Assembly: GCA_905236315.1 (NCBI GenBank)
Contig: CAJOPO010000197.1
Coordinates: forward strand, 1 to 19,600
DNA: 19,600 nt
Source of the DNA: an uncultured Treponema sp.
Lineage (GTDB): Bacteria > Spirochaetota > Spirochaetia > Treponematales > Treponemataceae
Reading direction: 5' to 3'
Of the stretch, positions 6,248 through 13,978 are shown in pieces. The notes beneath the pieces were generated by a model that did not search any database, was not told the origin of the DNA, and worked only from the letters and a program-made list of their open reading frames with translations. Each line of letters begins with the position of its first letter. Positions within the stretch are counted from its first letter, which is position 1. Made by a program: the position numbers and the translations under genes.

Positions 6248-7735
6248 ATGGAAAATAAATTCTTTTCTAAGGTATTAAAAAGACCTGGAATTTTGGTTAC
6301 AACTTTATTTTTACTCTCAATAGGTACTTCTCAGTGTTTTGCACAGTCTGCAGCAAATACTGCAAATCCACAATATGAACAAGATAAGCGTTATTTAGAA
6401 ATAATAAACAGTCTTTACTATTATATTCAGCAGAATTATGTGGAAGAAGTAGACCCCCAAGTTTTGTATGCAGGCGCACTAAAGGGTATGCTAGAAGCCC
6501 TAGAAGACCCCTACTCCGTGTATATGGACAAAGACGACTGGCGTAGTATTTCTGATACAACACAGGGAAACTTTGGCGGTGTAGGTCTTTCTATAACAAA
6601 GGCGGCTGTTTCTACCCCAGAAAAACCTGCTTATGTTCAAGTAGCTCAGCCTATAGATGATTCTCCTGGAGCTAGAGCGGGTATTCAAGCAGGGGATTTG
6701 ATTATAAAAATTAACGGTGTAGACACTTCTACCATAACGATGAATGAAGTTTTGAGTATGCTTCGCGGAACGGTGGGAGAAAGTGTTGATGTTACTATAA
6801 GGCGCGGAAAGAATCTAGAATTTGACAAAACCCTTGTTCGTGCTGTTATAGAAAATCCTACTGTTAAGTATGATATGATAGGTAACACGGGTTATTTGCG
6901 TATCTCGGAGTTTTCTACTACAACGGCTTCTCGTGTTCAAGAGGCATTGAACAACTTTAAGAAAAACGACTACACATCTCTTATTATAGACTTACGCAAT
7001 AATGGGGGTGGGCTTTTATCTTCTGCTGTTGATATTGCAGATAAGTTTATTGATTCAGGTCCTATCGTAACTACAAAAAGTCGCATTGCCTATGAAAACA
7101 CTGTATATTCTGCAAGCCAGCGAAAAACTACAGTGCGCCGTATTCCTGTAATAGTGCTAATAAATGGTGGTAGTGCTAGTGCAAGCGAGATTTTAAGTGG
7201 GGCATTAAAAGACTCTCATGTGGCATATCTTGTAGGTGAGCGTTCTTTTGGAAAAGGAAGCGTGCAGATTCCTACCCCGCTTATAAACAATGACGGTTTT
7301 AAGATTACGGTTGCTCGCTATTATTCTCCTAGCGACTGTAATATTGATAAAATAGGTATTCCGCCAGATAGAGAGGTTCGCTATCCTGAGTTTAGTGATG
7401 AAGAATCTAAGGCATATCAAGCCCTCATGGAATCTAATGTAATTGCAGATTATGTAGAAGCTCATCCTGCTATGACAGAAGATGACATAGTAGCGTATGC
7501 GCAAAAGCTATATAAGTCTTATAGAATAGATTTGCGTATTATCCGTAAATTAGTTCGTAATGAAGTAGACCGCACAAAGCCTGCTCGTTTGTATGATTTG
7601 GATTATGATATTCAGCTTAACGAGGCTTTGAGTATCTTGCGTACAGAAGACTTTAATTCTTTAGTTGCGCACACAAAGACTCTAAAACAAATAGAAGAAG
7701 AAAGTAAAACGGCGCAAGCTCAAGTGTCTAAATAA
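6248..7735 (+). CDS. C-terminal processing peptidase, S41 family (CtpA/Prc type)
   Basis: A 495-residue exported serine protease. The N terminus has a signal peptide: KVLKR, a hydrophobic core GILVTTLFLLSIGT and a probable cleavage after CFAQ. A PDZ domain follows ('GGVGLSITK' through 'SPGARAGIQAGDLIIKINGV' and 'MLRGTVGESVDVTIRRG'), then the S41 core: 'SLIIDLRNNGGG', the nucleophile region 'NGGSASASEI' (about residue 310) and the catalytic Lys in 'RSFGKGSVQ' (about 335). A C-terminal helical extension of ~120 residues follows. Such proteases trim or degrade periplasmic and envelope proteins. The start at 6248 is chosen because the promoter lies between it and an in-frame ATG at 6206, and because starting here gives a normal signal peptide. 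First gene of a four-gene operon. Confidence 0.93.
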   Translation: MENKFFSKVLKRPGILVTTLFLLSIGTSQCFAQSAANTANPQYEQDKRYLEIINSLYYYIQQNYVEEVDPQVLYAGALKGMLEALEDPYSVYMDKDDWRSISDTTQGNFGGVGLSITKAAVSTPEKPAYVQVAQPIDDSPGARAGIQAGDLIIKINGVDTSTITMNEVLSMLRGTVGESVDVTIRRGKNLEFDKTLVRAVIENPTVKYDMIGNTGYLRISEFSTTTASRVQEALNNFKKNDYTSLIIDLRNNGGGLLSSAVDIADKFIDSGPIVTTKSRIAYENTVYSASQRKTTVRRIPVIVLINGGSASASEILSGALKDSHVAYLVGERSFGKGSVQIPTPLINNDGFKITVARYYSPSDCNIDKIGIPPDREVRYPEFSDEESKAYQALMESNVIADYVEAHPAMTEDDIVAYAQKLYKSYRIDLRIIRKLVRNEVDRTKPARLYDLDYDIQLNEALSILRTEDFNSLVAHTKTLKQIEEESKTAQAQVSK

Positions 7736-7739
7736 AAGT

Positions 7740-8552
7740 ATGCGTCAGTTTGTGGCGGAATGTGCACCTGATAAAAAGGGACGCATTCTGGTGGAGGGGA
7801 AAAAAACAAAGCATCTCATTTCTGTATTAAGATGTTCAGTAGGTGATATGGTTACTGTGCGTCTTCCTAGTGGTATTTTGCAGCCTATGACAGTTGCCTA
7901 TATAGACGACACTAAGAAAACTGTTTGGCTACAGATTGCAGGGGAGAAGGTAGAAAACTCTGCTATAGGTGTAGAACATAAGGGCGTGGACTTGTGGCTC
8001 TTTCAGTTTGCAGCAAAACCTCCCAAGATGGATTTAATAATTAGGCAGGCTGTGGAATGTGGTGTTAGCACTATTGTTCCTGTAGCAGGGACTTTTTGCC
8101 AGAGTGGTTCTGTTGAGTCTGCAAAGAAAAAATCTAAGGGAACGGATGAACGCTGGGAGCGCATTATAACAGAGGCACGGGAGCAAAGTGGTTCCCCTGT
8201 TTGCACAAAGGTATTGCCTTGTGTTACCTTGCAGCAAGCCCTTGTGATGTGGAAAAAGCACGTTACAAAAGATAAAGCTCTTGCTTTTGTGCTATATGAG
8301 CAGTCAGAAGGTACCGTTTCCCTGTTTTCTGCATTAAAAAAGACAAAACTTTCTGATGTTCAAAAAGCCGCTCTTATTGTGGGAGCAGAAGGTGGCATTT
8401 CTTCTGAAGAGATGGAATATTTAAAACAAAATGGTGTAATTCCTATACACTTTGCAACTAATATATTAAGATGTGAAACAGCAGCTCTTTATGGTATTGC
8501 TGCATTACAAAATGTACTTGTGGAGAAAGAAATATGGCAGTTCAAAGAATAG
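7740..8552 (+). CDS. rsmE: 16S rRNA (uracil-1498 N3)-methyltransferase
   Basis: A 270-residue SPOUT-class, SAM-dependent methyltransferase that methylates U1498 in helix 44 of 16S rRNA. The N-terminal PUA-like domain begins 'MRQFVAE...KTKHLISVLRCSVGD' and the C-terminal knot carries the signatures 'IVGAEGGISSEEMEYL' (from residue ~213) and 'ILRCETAALYGIAALQ' (from ~242). 'LIIRQAVECGVSTIVPV' is also typical. It starts 4 nt after the ctpA stop, implying translational coupling, and its last 19 nt overlap the next gene. The insert KKKSKGTDERWERIITEAREQS in mid protein is ordinary for the family. Confidence 0.96.
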   Translation: MRQFVAECAPDKKGRILVEGKKTKHLISVLRCSVGDMVTVRLPSGILQPMTVAYIDDTKKTVWLQIAGEKVENSAIGVEHKGVDLWLFQFAAKPPKMDLIIRQAVECGVSTIVPVAGTFCQSGSVESAKKKSKGTDERWERIITEAREQSGSPVCTKVLPCVTLQQALVMWKKHVTKDKALAFVLYEQSEGTVSLFSALKKTKLSDVQKAALIVGAEGGISSEEMEYLKQNGVIPIHFATNILRCETAALYGIAALQNVLVEKEIWQFKE

Positions 8553-9301
8553 AAGTTCTAGGAGTCCCTGTAGATATTTGCTTACCTCAAGATTTAGGGA
8601 AAGAAATCTTAAAACTAACAGAGAAACCCGGTCATAAGCAAATAGTATTTCTTTCTATTTGGGGCTTATTAAAGGCTCGCAAAAAGAATGATTTTGCTTC
8701 TTGTGTAAAGAACGCTGACCTTGTACTCCCTATTTCTAAAAGTATCTTAAAAGGGGCAGCTTTCTTAAAGCAAAGTGTTCCTCTTAGATATAATCCTTTT
8801 TCTGCTGTAATAAATATGCTAAATGCGCTAGAAAGTCAGTATAAATCTTTATATTTACTAGGTGGAAGAAAGAAAACCGTAATGGCTGCGGAAAAAAACG
8901 TTAGAACCACTTTTAAGGGGATTCAGATTGTAGGGCGTTACGTGGGATATTATCCTAAAAATGTGGAAGATGACATTATAAAAGCGATATATAAGGCTTC
9001 CCCTTCCCTAGTTCTTGTAAGTGAAGGAATAAAAGAAAAGGACTGCTGGTCATATTTAAGGCGGGATAAGTTTTCTTCTAGTATATTTTTGTATTATAAA
9101 GATATAATTGGCATTTTTGGTGGTAGACGTAGGCGCGTAAAAGAAAAGACATTTGATAGGGGACTTGAAATTTGGGATGAAATATTACACAACCCATTAA
9201 AGATATTTTTAGTCTTTCCTTTTTTGAAGTATCTTATACTTTTAGTGTGTGCTCGTTTGTCTGCAAAAAAGAATAGGCGTAAAGTGAATGAAAGCAAATA
9301 A
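8534..9301 (+). CDS. Divergent WecG/TagA/CpsF-type glycosyltransferase homologue
   Basis: A 255-residue protein with the overall plan of WecG/TagA glycosyltransferases: 'IEVLGVPVDICLPQDLGKEIL' at the N terminus, 'ADLVLPISKSI' (61-71), 'SLYLLGGRKKTVMAAEKNV' (105-123), 'GIQIVGRYVGYY' (129-140), and a basic amphipathic C-terminal helix 'NPLKIFLVFPFLKYLILLVCARL' split here only by its hydrophobic core, the membrane-docking tail of the family. Family members move N-acetylmannosaminuronate or N-acetylmannosamine to a lipid-linked acceptor. Two landmark motifs are changed: the usual PDG (catalytic Asp) reads PIS, and the usual G-x-P-x-Q-E loop reads EGIKEKD. It may therefore be inactive or have a different donor. 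RBS GGAG lies 8 nt before the ATG inside rsmE. Confidence 0.75.
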   Translation: MAVQRIEVLGVPVDICLPQDLGKEILKLTEKPGHKQIVFLSIWGLLKARKKNDFASCVKNADLVLPISKSILKGAAFLKQSVPLRYNPFSAVINMLNALESQYKSLYLLGGRKKTVMAAEKNVRTTFKGIQIVGRYVGYYPKNVEDDIIKAIYKASPSLVLVSEGIKEKDCWSYLRRDKFSSSIFLYYKDIIGIFGGRRRRVKEKTFDRGLEIWDEILHNPLKIFLVFPFLKYLILLVCARLSAKKNRRKVNESK

Positions 9302-10394
9302 TAGTCTCTTGCCTGCTTCTTCGTTTGTATGGGTTATTTGTGATGATGAGCTAATGCGCTTATGGTGTAAGGCAGAACTCTATCCTAACTTTGAATGTGT
9401 TTTTGTTTTGCCCCATAAGTATTTTTTCTTGCAAGAAGAGTTACCCAAGCCTTGTTTTATAATACTTTCTTACACAAATGATGTTAGAAAAAACGTTTTT
9501 GTGTATTCTTTGTATGAAAAAATAAAGACTAAACGATGTGAACCTGTAATCTTTGTAGGAAGAGCGTTGACCTTTTCTCCTCCCCTCTTTTGTAATAATT
9601 ATGTTTATATAAGTTTTGCTTCCCCCATAGGCTCTCTGCATAGTTTTGCCATAGACTGCCTACTAAGGCACAAAGAAACGGAAAGTGAACATAAATCTTC
9701 TATGAAAGATTTTTATGCTTCTATAGACGCTGCCGCCTGTAGTGAAGACTGCGTTCTCTTACTTGGGGAAAGCGGCAGTGGAAAATCCTACGCTGCAGAA
9801 CTCATTCACAAAAAATCTCTAAGGGCTACTTTTAAGTTATTGCATATAAATGTTTCTGAAATAAATGATAATTTTATAGAAAGTTATCTTTTTGGAACTG
9901 TGCGGGGCGCGTTTACAGGGGCTGGAGATAGTGCTGGAATATTTGAAATAGCAGATAAGGGTACTTTGTTTTTAGATGAAATTGGTGAGATGCCCTTATT
10001 TTTGCAATCAAAGCTTTTAAATGTGGTAGAGAATAAAGTATTTAAGCGTTTAGGAAGCCAAAAGGAACTGCACTGTAACCCACGCCTTATCTTTGCCACT
10101 AATGTGGATATAAGGCAGAGGGTAAAAGAAAGACTTTTTAGAAGTGATTTATTTTACCGCATAAATGCAATAACTATAGATGTGCCTTCTTTACGTGACC
10201 ATAAAGAAGATATTCCTAGCCTTGCCACTTCTTTTGCAAAAGAAAGAAACAAAAAACTTTCTTGCAATGCAATAGAAAAACTGTGTGATTATTATTGGCC
10301 TGGCAATATAAGGCAACTAAAGAATTCGATTATGAGGGCGAGTGTGTTTTGTAAAACGCAAGAGATTAAAGCTGAGGATGTAGTATTTGATTAA
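9288..10394 (+). CDS. Sigma-54 interaction (AAA+) protein with degenerate receiver-like domain and no HTH
   Basis: A 368-residue bacterial enhancer-binding-protein relative. Residues ~150-365 form the AAA+ core: Walker A GESGSGKS (~160), the sigma-54 contact loop GAFTGA (~207), Walker B 'GTLFLDEIGEM' (~224-234), 'LRDHKEDIPSLA' and 'WPGNIRQLKNSI' (~338). The GAFTGA loop is intact, so contact with RpoN is plausible. The first ~130 residues alternate hydrophobic strands and helices like a response-regulator receiver ('FVWVICDDE', 'PCFIILSYT', 'EPVIFVGRA', 'NYVYISFASPIG'), but the phosphoacceptor position after the third strand lacks Asp. The protein stops ~15 residues after the sensor II region; the Fis-type HTH is missing, as in FlgR of Helicobacter. 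It could activate without binding enhancers. Overlaps the upstream gene by 14 nt and the convergent HAD gene by 29 nt. Confidence 0.88.
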   Translation: MKANNSLLPASSFVWVICDDELMRLWCKAELYPNFECVFVLPHKYFFLQEELPKPCFIILSYTNDVRKNVFVYSLYEKIKTKRCEPVIFVGRALTFSPPLFCNNYVYISFASPIGSLHSFAIDCLLRHKETESEHKSSMKDFYASIDAAACSEDCVLLLGESGSGKSYAAELIHKKSLRATFKLLHINVSEINDNFIESYLFGTVRGAFTGAGDSAGIFEIADKGTLFLDEIGEMPLFLQSKLLNVVENKVFKRLGSQKELHCNPRLIFATNVDIRQRVKERLFRSDLFYRINAITIDVPSLRDHKEDIPSLATSFAKERNKKLSCNAIEKLCDYYWPGNIRQLKNSIMRASVFCKTQEIKAEDVVFD

Positions 10395-11034
10395 GTAAGT
10401 CTTTGCAAGATTTCACTGTTCCTATAGCTCCTTCGCTCAAAAGTTCTTCTTTAGAGCCAAAGCCCCACTCTGCTCCCACACAGTCTATGCCCGCTTCTTT
10501 TGCGCCTGCTACGTCATACTTCCTGTCGCCTACCATTAGGCAAAGGCTCTTTTCTTCTTGAATATTTGCGTTTTCAATAACATAATTTATGACTTCACAT
10601 TTCTTAACTCTTGTTTCTGCCATATTGCTTCCACCCACAAAAGTAAACAGATGTAGCAAGTTATAAGAAGCAAGTAGTTCTTTTGCATAAACTTCGGGCT
10701 TGCTTGTGGCAACATATAGTTTCTTGTTAGCAGTTTTTAGCCCATGCAAAAGTTCTTCTATGCCCTCAAATAATTTTACTTGATATAAACCTTTTGGACT
10801 GTAATATTCCCTATATAGCTCTAAAGCCCCTTGAGCACCTTCTTCTGTCATGCCAAATACATTCTTAAAGGTATCTAATAGAGGCGGTCCTACTAGTTTA
10901 TGATAAAAACTATGTTCTCGCTTTTGCATACCTAGTTTTTCTAGTGCATAATCAAAGGAATTAAAAATCCCTTCTGATGTATCCATAAGAGTACCGTCAA
11001 AGTCAAAAAGAATATGTTTGTAATCTTTTTTCAT
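10366..11034 (-). CDS. HAD-superfamily phosphatase, phosphoglycolate phosphatase type
   Basis: A 222-residue cytoplasmic HAD hydrolase. Motif I is 'ILFDFDGTLMDT' near the N terminus, motif II the Ser/Thr of 'LYVATSKPE', and motifs III/IV 'KKCEVINYV' and 'LMVGDRKYDVAGAKEAGIDCVG'. A helical cap lies between motifs I and II ('SFDYALEKLGM...LVGPPLLDTF'), the C1 cap of Gph/PpaX-like enzymes. Substrate may be phosphoglycolate, pyrophosphate or another small phosphoester; sequence alone does not settle it. The ATG at 11034 is preferred over a GTG three codons upstream, which sits directly on the only AGGA. Last gene of the fusion-EAL-HAD operon, 61 nt after the EAL stop. Its 3' end runs 29 nt into the convergent AAA+ gene, with no terminator between. 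Confidence 0.9.
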   Translation of the reverse strand: MKKDYKHILFDFDGTLMDTSEGIFNSFDYALEKLGMQKREHSFYHKLVGPPLLDTFKNVFGMTEEGAQGALELYREYYSPKGLYQVKLFEGIEELLHGLKTANKKLYVATSKPEVYAKELLASYNLLHLFTFVGGSNMAETRVKKCEVINYVIENANIQEEKSLCLMVGDRKYDVAGAKEAGIDCVGAEWGFGSKEELLSEGAIGTVKSCKDLLNQILHPQL

Positions 11035-11095
11035 ACCGCCCACATCCTACCGTCTTCTTCTAATGTCTATATTCCATCGTCTATTTTCTATTATC

Positions 11096-13978
11096 CTACA
11101 CATGTGAGAGCAAAAAGGCGCGGAAGTCTGCTTCGTTTAAAGGACGAGCATAAAAGAAACCTTGTGCTAAAGAACAACCAATATCCTTTAGAAGTTCTAC
11201 ATGTTGCTCTGTTTCTGCCCCTTCACATAAAGAAGTTTTCCCTAAATCGTTTACCATTTGTACCATATAGCGCAATATGGTTTTAGAGGCCTCTGAACTG
11301 TCTGCATAGTGCAAGAAACGTTGGTCAAACTTTATAACGTCTACAGGCATCTCGCTAAGCATATTTAAAGATGATTGCCCTGAGCCAAAGTCGTCCATGC
11401 TCACAGTAAAACCTGCTGAATGTAAACTGTTGATAAGTTCTATAACAAAGCTATCAGTCCCACCTGCAAAGCGTTCTTCTATTTCTAATTCTATATATTT
11501 CTTTTGAACTTCAAATTCAGAACATAAAGAATTTAGATTTGCAACAAACTCGTTTAGGTCATGGCTTAGGCGCGAAATATTTACAGAAATAGGAACTAGA
11601 GGAAGCCCTTCTGCTTTTAAAATATGCAAGAAAGAAAAAACGTATCTGTAAACATACATATCCAGTATGCCCACTAAACCATTCTTTTCTAGTACAGGAA
11701 TAAAGGTGTCTGGTGGTATAAGGGACCCATCGGGATTTTTCCATCTAACAAGGGCTTCTGCTCCCTTTATTTTCTCTGTGCGCAAATCTATCTTTGGTTG
11801 GAATTGCACCACAAATTCATTGTTTTTTATAGCGTTTTCTATAGTGCTTTCTATGCGTTCCTCGTTTTCATGCTGCCTTTGCATTTGCTCATCATAAAGG
11901 CAAAAGTTGTCTACCATACTGTCGTGAATATGGCGGCGAGCATAAGATGCCTTACTGATTAAATCTTTTATAACGGCACTAGCATTAAGAGATTGTGTAT
12001 AATATTCAAAAAATATATTGCCACTCTTTATTATTATGGGAAGATTTTCTTTTTGCCCCACAAACTCTTGTAAGATGCTTTGGTAGTCTTTCATTATAGC
12101 AAGGGCTTCTTCCTTATTACAAAAGAGTTTTTGAAAGATGTAAAATCTATCTGCATAGCCGTGCGCTATAACAACCCTTTTGTTGCGGTAAAAATCATTG
12201 TTTAGCTTTGCTGCAATGCAACATAGTATGCGGTCTCCTTTCCCTGTGCCATATAAGCGGTTTACAAATGCAAAGTCCCTTATATTTATCTCAGAAAGCA
12301 TATATAGCCCTGCTTGCTTGGAATGTAAGATTTTTTCTGCCCTGTGCTCAAAGCCTGCTAGAGAAAAAATATTTGTAAGTGGGTCAATTTCTATCTGCTT
12401 CTTTAGTTTTTTATTATGAATGGCGTTTATTATAATAGAATATAAAAATACCATAAAAAGCGATACTAAAAATATGCCCATTATCCAGTTGAACAATCTT
12501 TCGGTAGACATCTTACTCTGAACATATATACCACGCCTTTCTAATTCTTCCATATAATAATTCTTGGGTAGCTGGGCAAAGGCTCTGTTTAATATAGAAA
12601 CCATAAGCTCTGGGTTAGACATATTTACAAAAATACACATAGGAACTTCAAAAAGTGGCGAGTGTTGGTTGCGCAATCTTTTATAATCTGTGATTCTGTA
12701 TCTTTGTAAGTAGGCATTGTTTATAAGAGCCGCATCGCAGCCCTTGTTAGAAAGAAGTTTTAAGCATGATTCTGCATTATCTAAGATTATATAGTCAAAA
12801 TCCTTAAATTTATTTTCAAAGAAGGGAAGAGTTTTTACAATATCTGGAGTAATTGCTATGCAGGGATTGTTTTCTTCTGTAGGACTTTCTGTATAATTCA
12901 TAAAGTCTACAGGGCTTTTGCCTGGAGTACAGATAAGGCGCACCCTCATAGAATAAAAGGTATCTGTGTAGCAGTTCTTTATTATAGAAGAATACCTTTT
13001 TTCTGTGGCAACTTCATAAAGACCTGGCTTTGTGATTTCTGTATTCCTTGCGTCTATGTTAAACTTAGTGCCTGTTATGCTAGAAACAAAAGACCAATAC
13101 TCTTTTTTTACATCAAAGTCTTTATCTAGTTCTAAATAGAGGTCATCATCATATAAAGTTACTCCCTTTGTATTTTTTGCATAAATAGTTTCTTCTGTAG
13201 TTAAGTTGTTTTCTATAAATATTTGCTCAGAAATAGAGTCATACATAAAGGGCATTAAAAAAAGTGGGTCTTCTTTTAATAAGTCTTCTACAGCAGCATT
13301 TAGCTCTTCAATGATTTGTGGATTAGAAGAAGCAAAGTATAGGGGCAGTGTACTAAAGCTATGAATAATCTTATGCTTAAAATTTTGTGCAGACATCCTT
13401 GTTGTCATACATAGGTCTACCCTTTCGTTTTCAAAAACAAGGTCTCTATCTTCTTCGTAGGGAACTGGCTGTATATGTATAGAAAGAGCATTTTGAAAAG
13501 CAAAGTTTTCTAATAGTTGCTTTTGCACTGGGTCGCCACTTGCATATCCTACTATGCTACCATTTAGGCTTTCTAAGTTTGAATTGTTATATTTTGCATT
13601 TTGTAGTGGACAGACTAAAAAAATATGTGCGGTAAGGCAGGGGTACTTACTAAAAATAATGCCATCCGCTTCCCTTTCTGGAGTGCGAGCAATATCATAT
13701 ACTAAATCTAGTTTCCCTTTTTTTACTTTTTCAAATGATTCTAGTGTTTTTTCTGTGTAATATTCAAATTGCCAGTTACAGCGGTCAGCTATTAAGTTTA
13801 AAAAGGATTCATAATATTCCCTGCACATAGGTTTTCTGTCATCACACAAAAACTCAAATGTTTCCCATGAGGGAATGCGCACTATTCTAGCGTGAGCGGG
13901 AACAAGAAACATTATGTATAAAAAGAGTAACAGATTTAATAAAAAAATATTTTTAACTTTAAAGTTTATAGCTCTCAT
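11096..13978 (-). CDS. Two-sensor transmembrane c-di-GMP phosphodiesterase (SBP-SBP-TM-GGDEF*-EAL)
   Basis: A 960-residue membrane protein. Residues 1-31 are a signal peptide ending AHA. Two periplasmic solute-binding-protein-like (SBP_bac_3) regions follow (~33-270, 'DLVYDIARTPEREADGIIFS', and ~300-485, ending 'NRAFAQLPKNYYMEELERRGIY'), then a membrane helix at ~495-518, a GGDEF domain (~530-690, 'IEIDPLTNIFSLAGF') and an EAL domain (~710-955). The GGDEF signature is replaced by GYADRF (~607), so cyclase activity is unlikely. The EAL catalytic set looks complete: 'EALVRW' (~739), 'SVNISRLS', 'LEIEER', 'MDDFGSGQSS', 'VIKFDQ' and 'EGAETEQ...LAQGFF'. It should hydrolyse c-di-GMP in response to a periplasmic ligand, perhaps an amino acid. 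Its ATG overlaps the fusion gene's TGA (ATGA), so the two are translationally coupled. Confidence 0.93.
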   Translation of the reverse strand: MRAINFKVKNIFLLNLLLFLYIMFLVPAHARIVRIPSWETFEFLCDDRKPMCREYYESFLNLIADRCNWQFEYYTEKTLESFEKVKKGKLDLVYDIARTPEREADGIIFSKYPCLTAHIFLVCPLQNAKYNNSNLESLNGSIVGYASGDPVQKQLLENFAFQNALSIHIQPVPYEEDRDLVFENERVDLCMTTRMSAQNFKHKIIHSFSTLPLYFASSNPQIIEELNAAVEDLLKEDPLFLMPFMYDSISEQIFIENNLTTEETIYAKNTKGVTLYDDDLYLELDKDFDVKKEYWSFVSSITGTKFNIDARNTEITKPGLYEVATEKRYSSIIKNCYTDTFYSMRVRLICTPGKSPVDFMNYTESPTEENNPCIAITPDIVKTLPFFENKFKDFDYIILDNAESCLKLLSNKGCDAALINNAYLQRYRITDYKRLRNQHSPLFEVPMCIFVNMSNPELMVSILNRAFAQLPKNYYMEELERRGIYVQSKMSTERLFNWIMGIFLVSLFMVFLYSIIINAIHNKKLKKQIEIDPLTNIFSLAGFEHRAEKILHSKQAGLYMLSEINIRDFAFVNRLYGTGKGDRILCCIAAKLNNDFYRNKRVVIAHGYADRFYIFQKLFCNKEEALAIMKDYQSILQEFVGQKENLPIIIKSGNIFFEYYTQSLNASAVIKDLISKASYARRHIHDSMVDNFCLYDEQMQRQHENEERIESTIENAIKNNEFVVQFQPKIDLRTEKIKGAEALVRWKNPDGSLIPPDTFIPVLEKNGLVGILDMYVYRYVFSFLHILKAEGLPLVPISVNISRLSHDLNEFVANLNSLCSEFEVQKKYIELEIEERFAGGTDSFVIELINSLHSAGFTVSMDDFGSGQSSLNMLSEMPVDVIKFDQRFLHYADSSEASKTILRYMVQMVNDLGKTSLCEGAETEQHVELLKDIGCSLAQGFFYARPLNEADFRAFLLSHV

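Noticed and set aside
11014..11286. 90-codon plus-strand open frame crossing the HAD/EAL junction
   Set aside because: Mostly antisense to the EAL gene, no RBS, no recognisable protein features.
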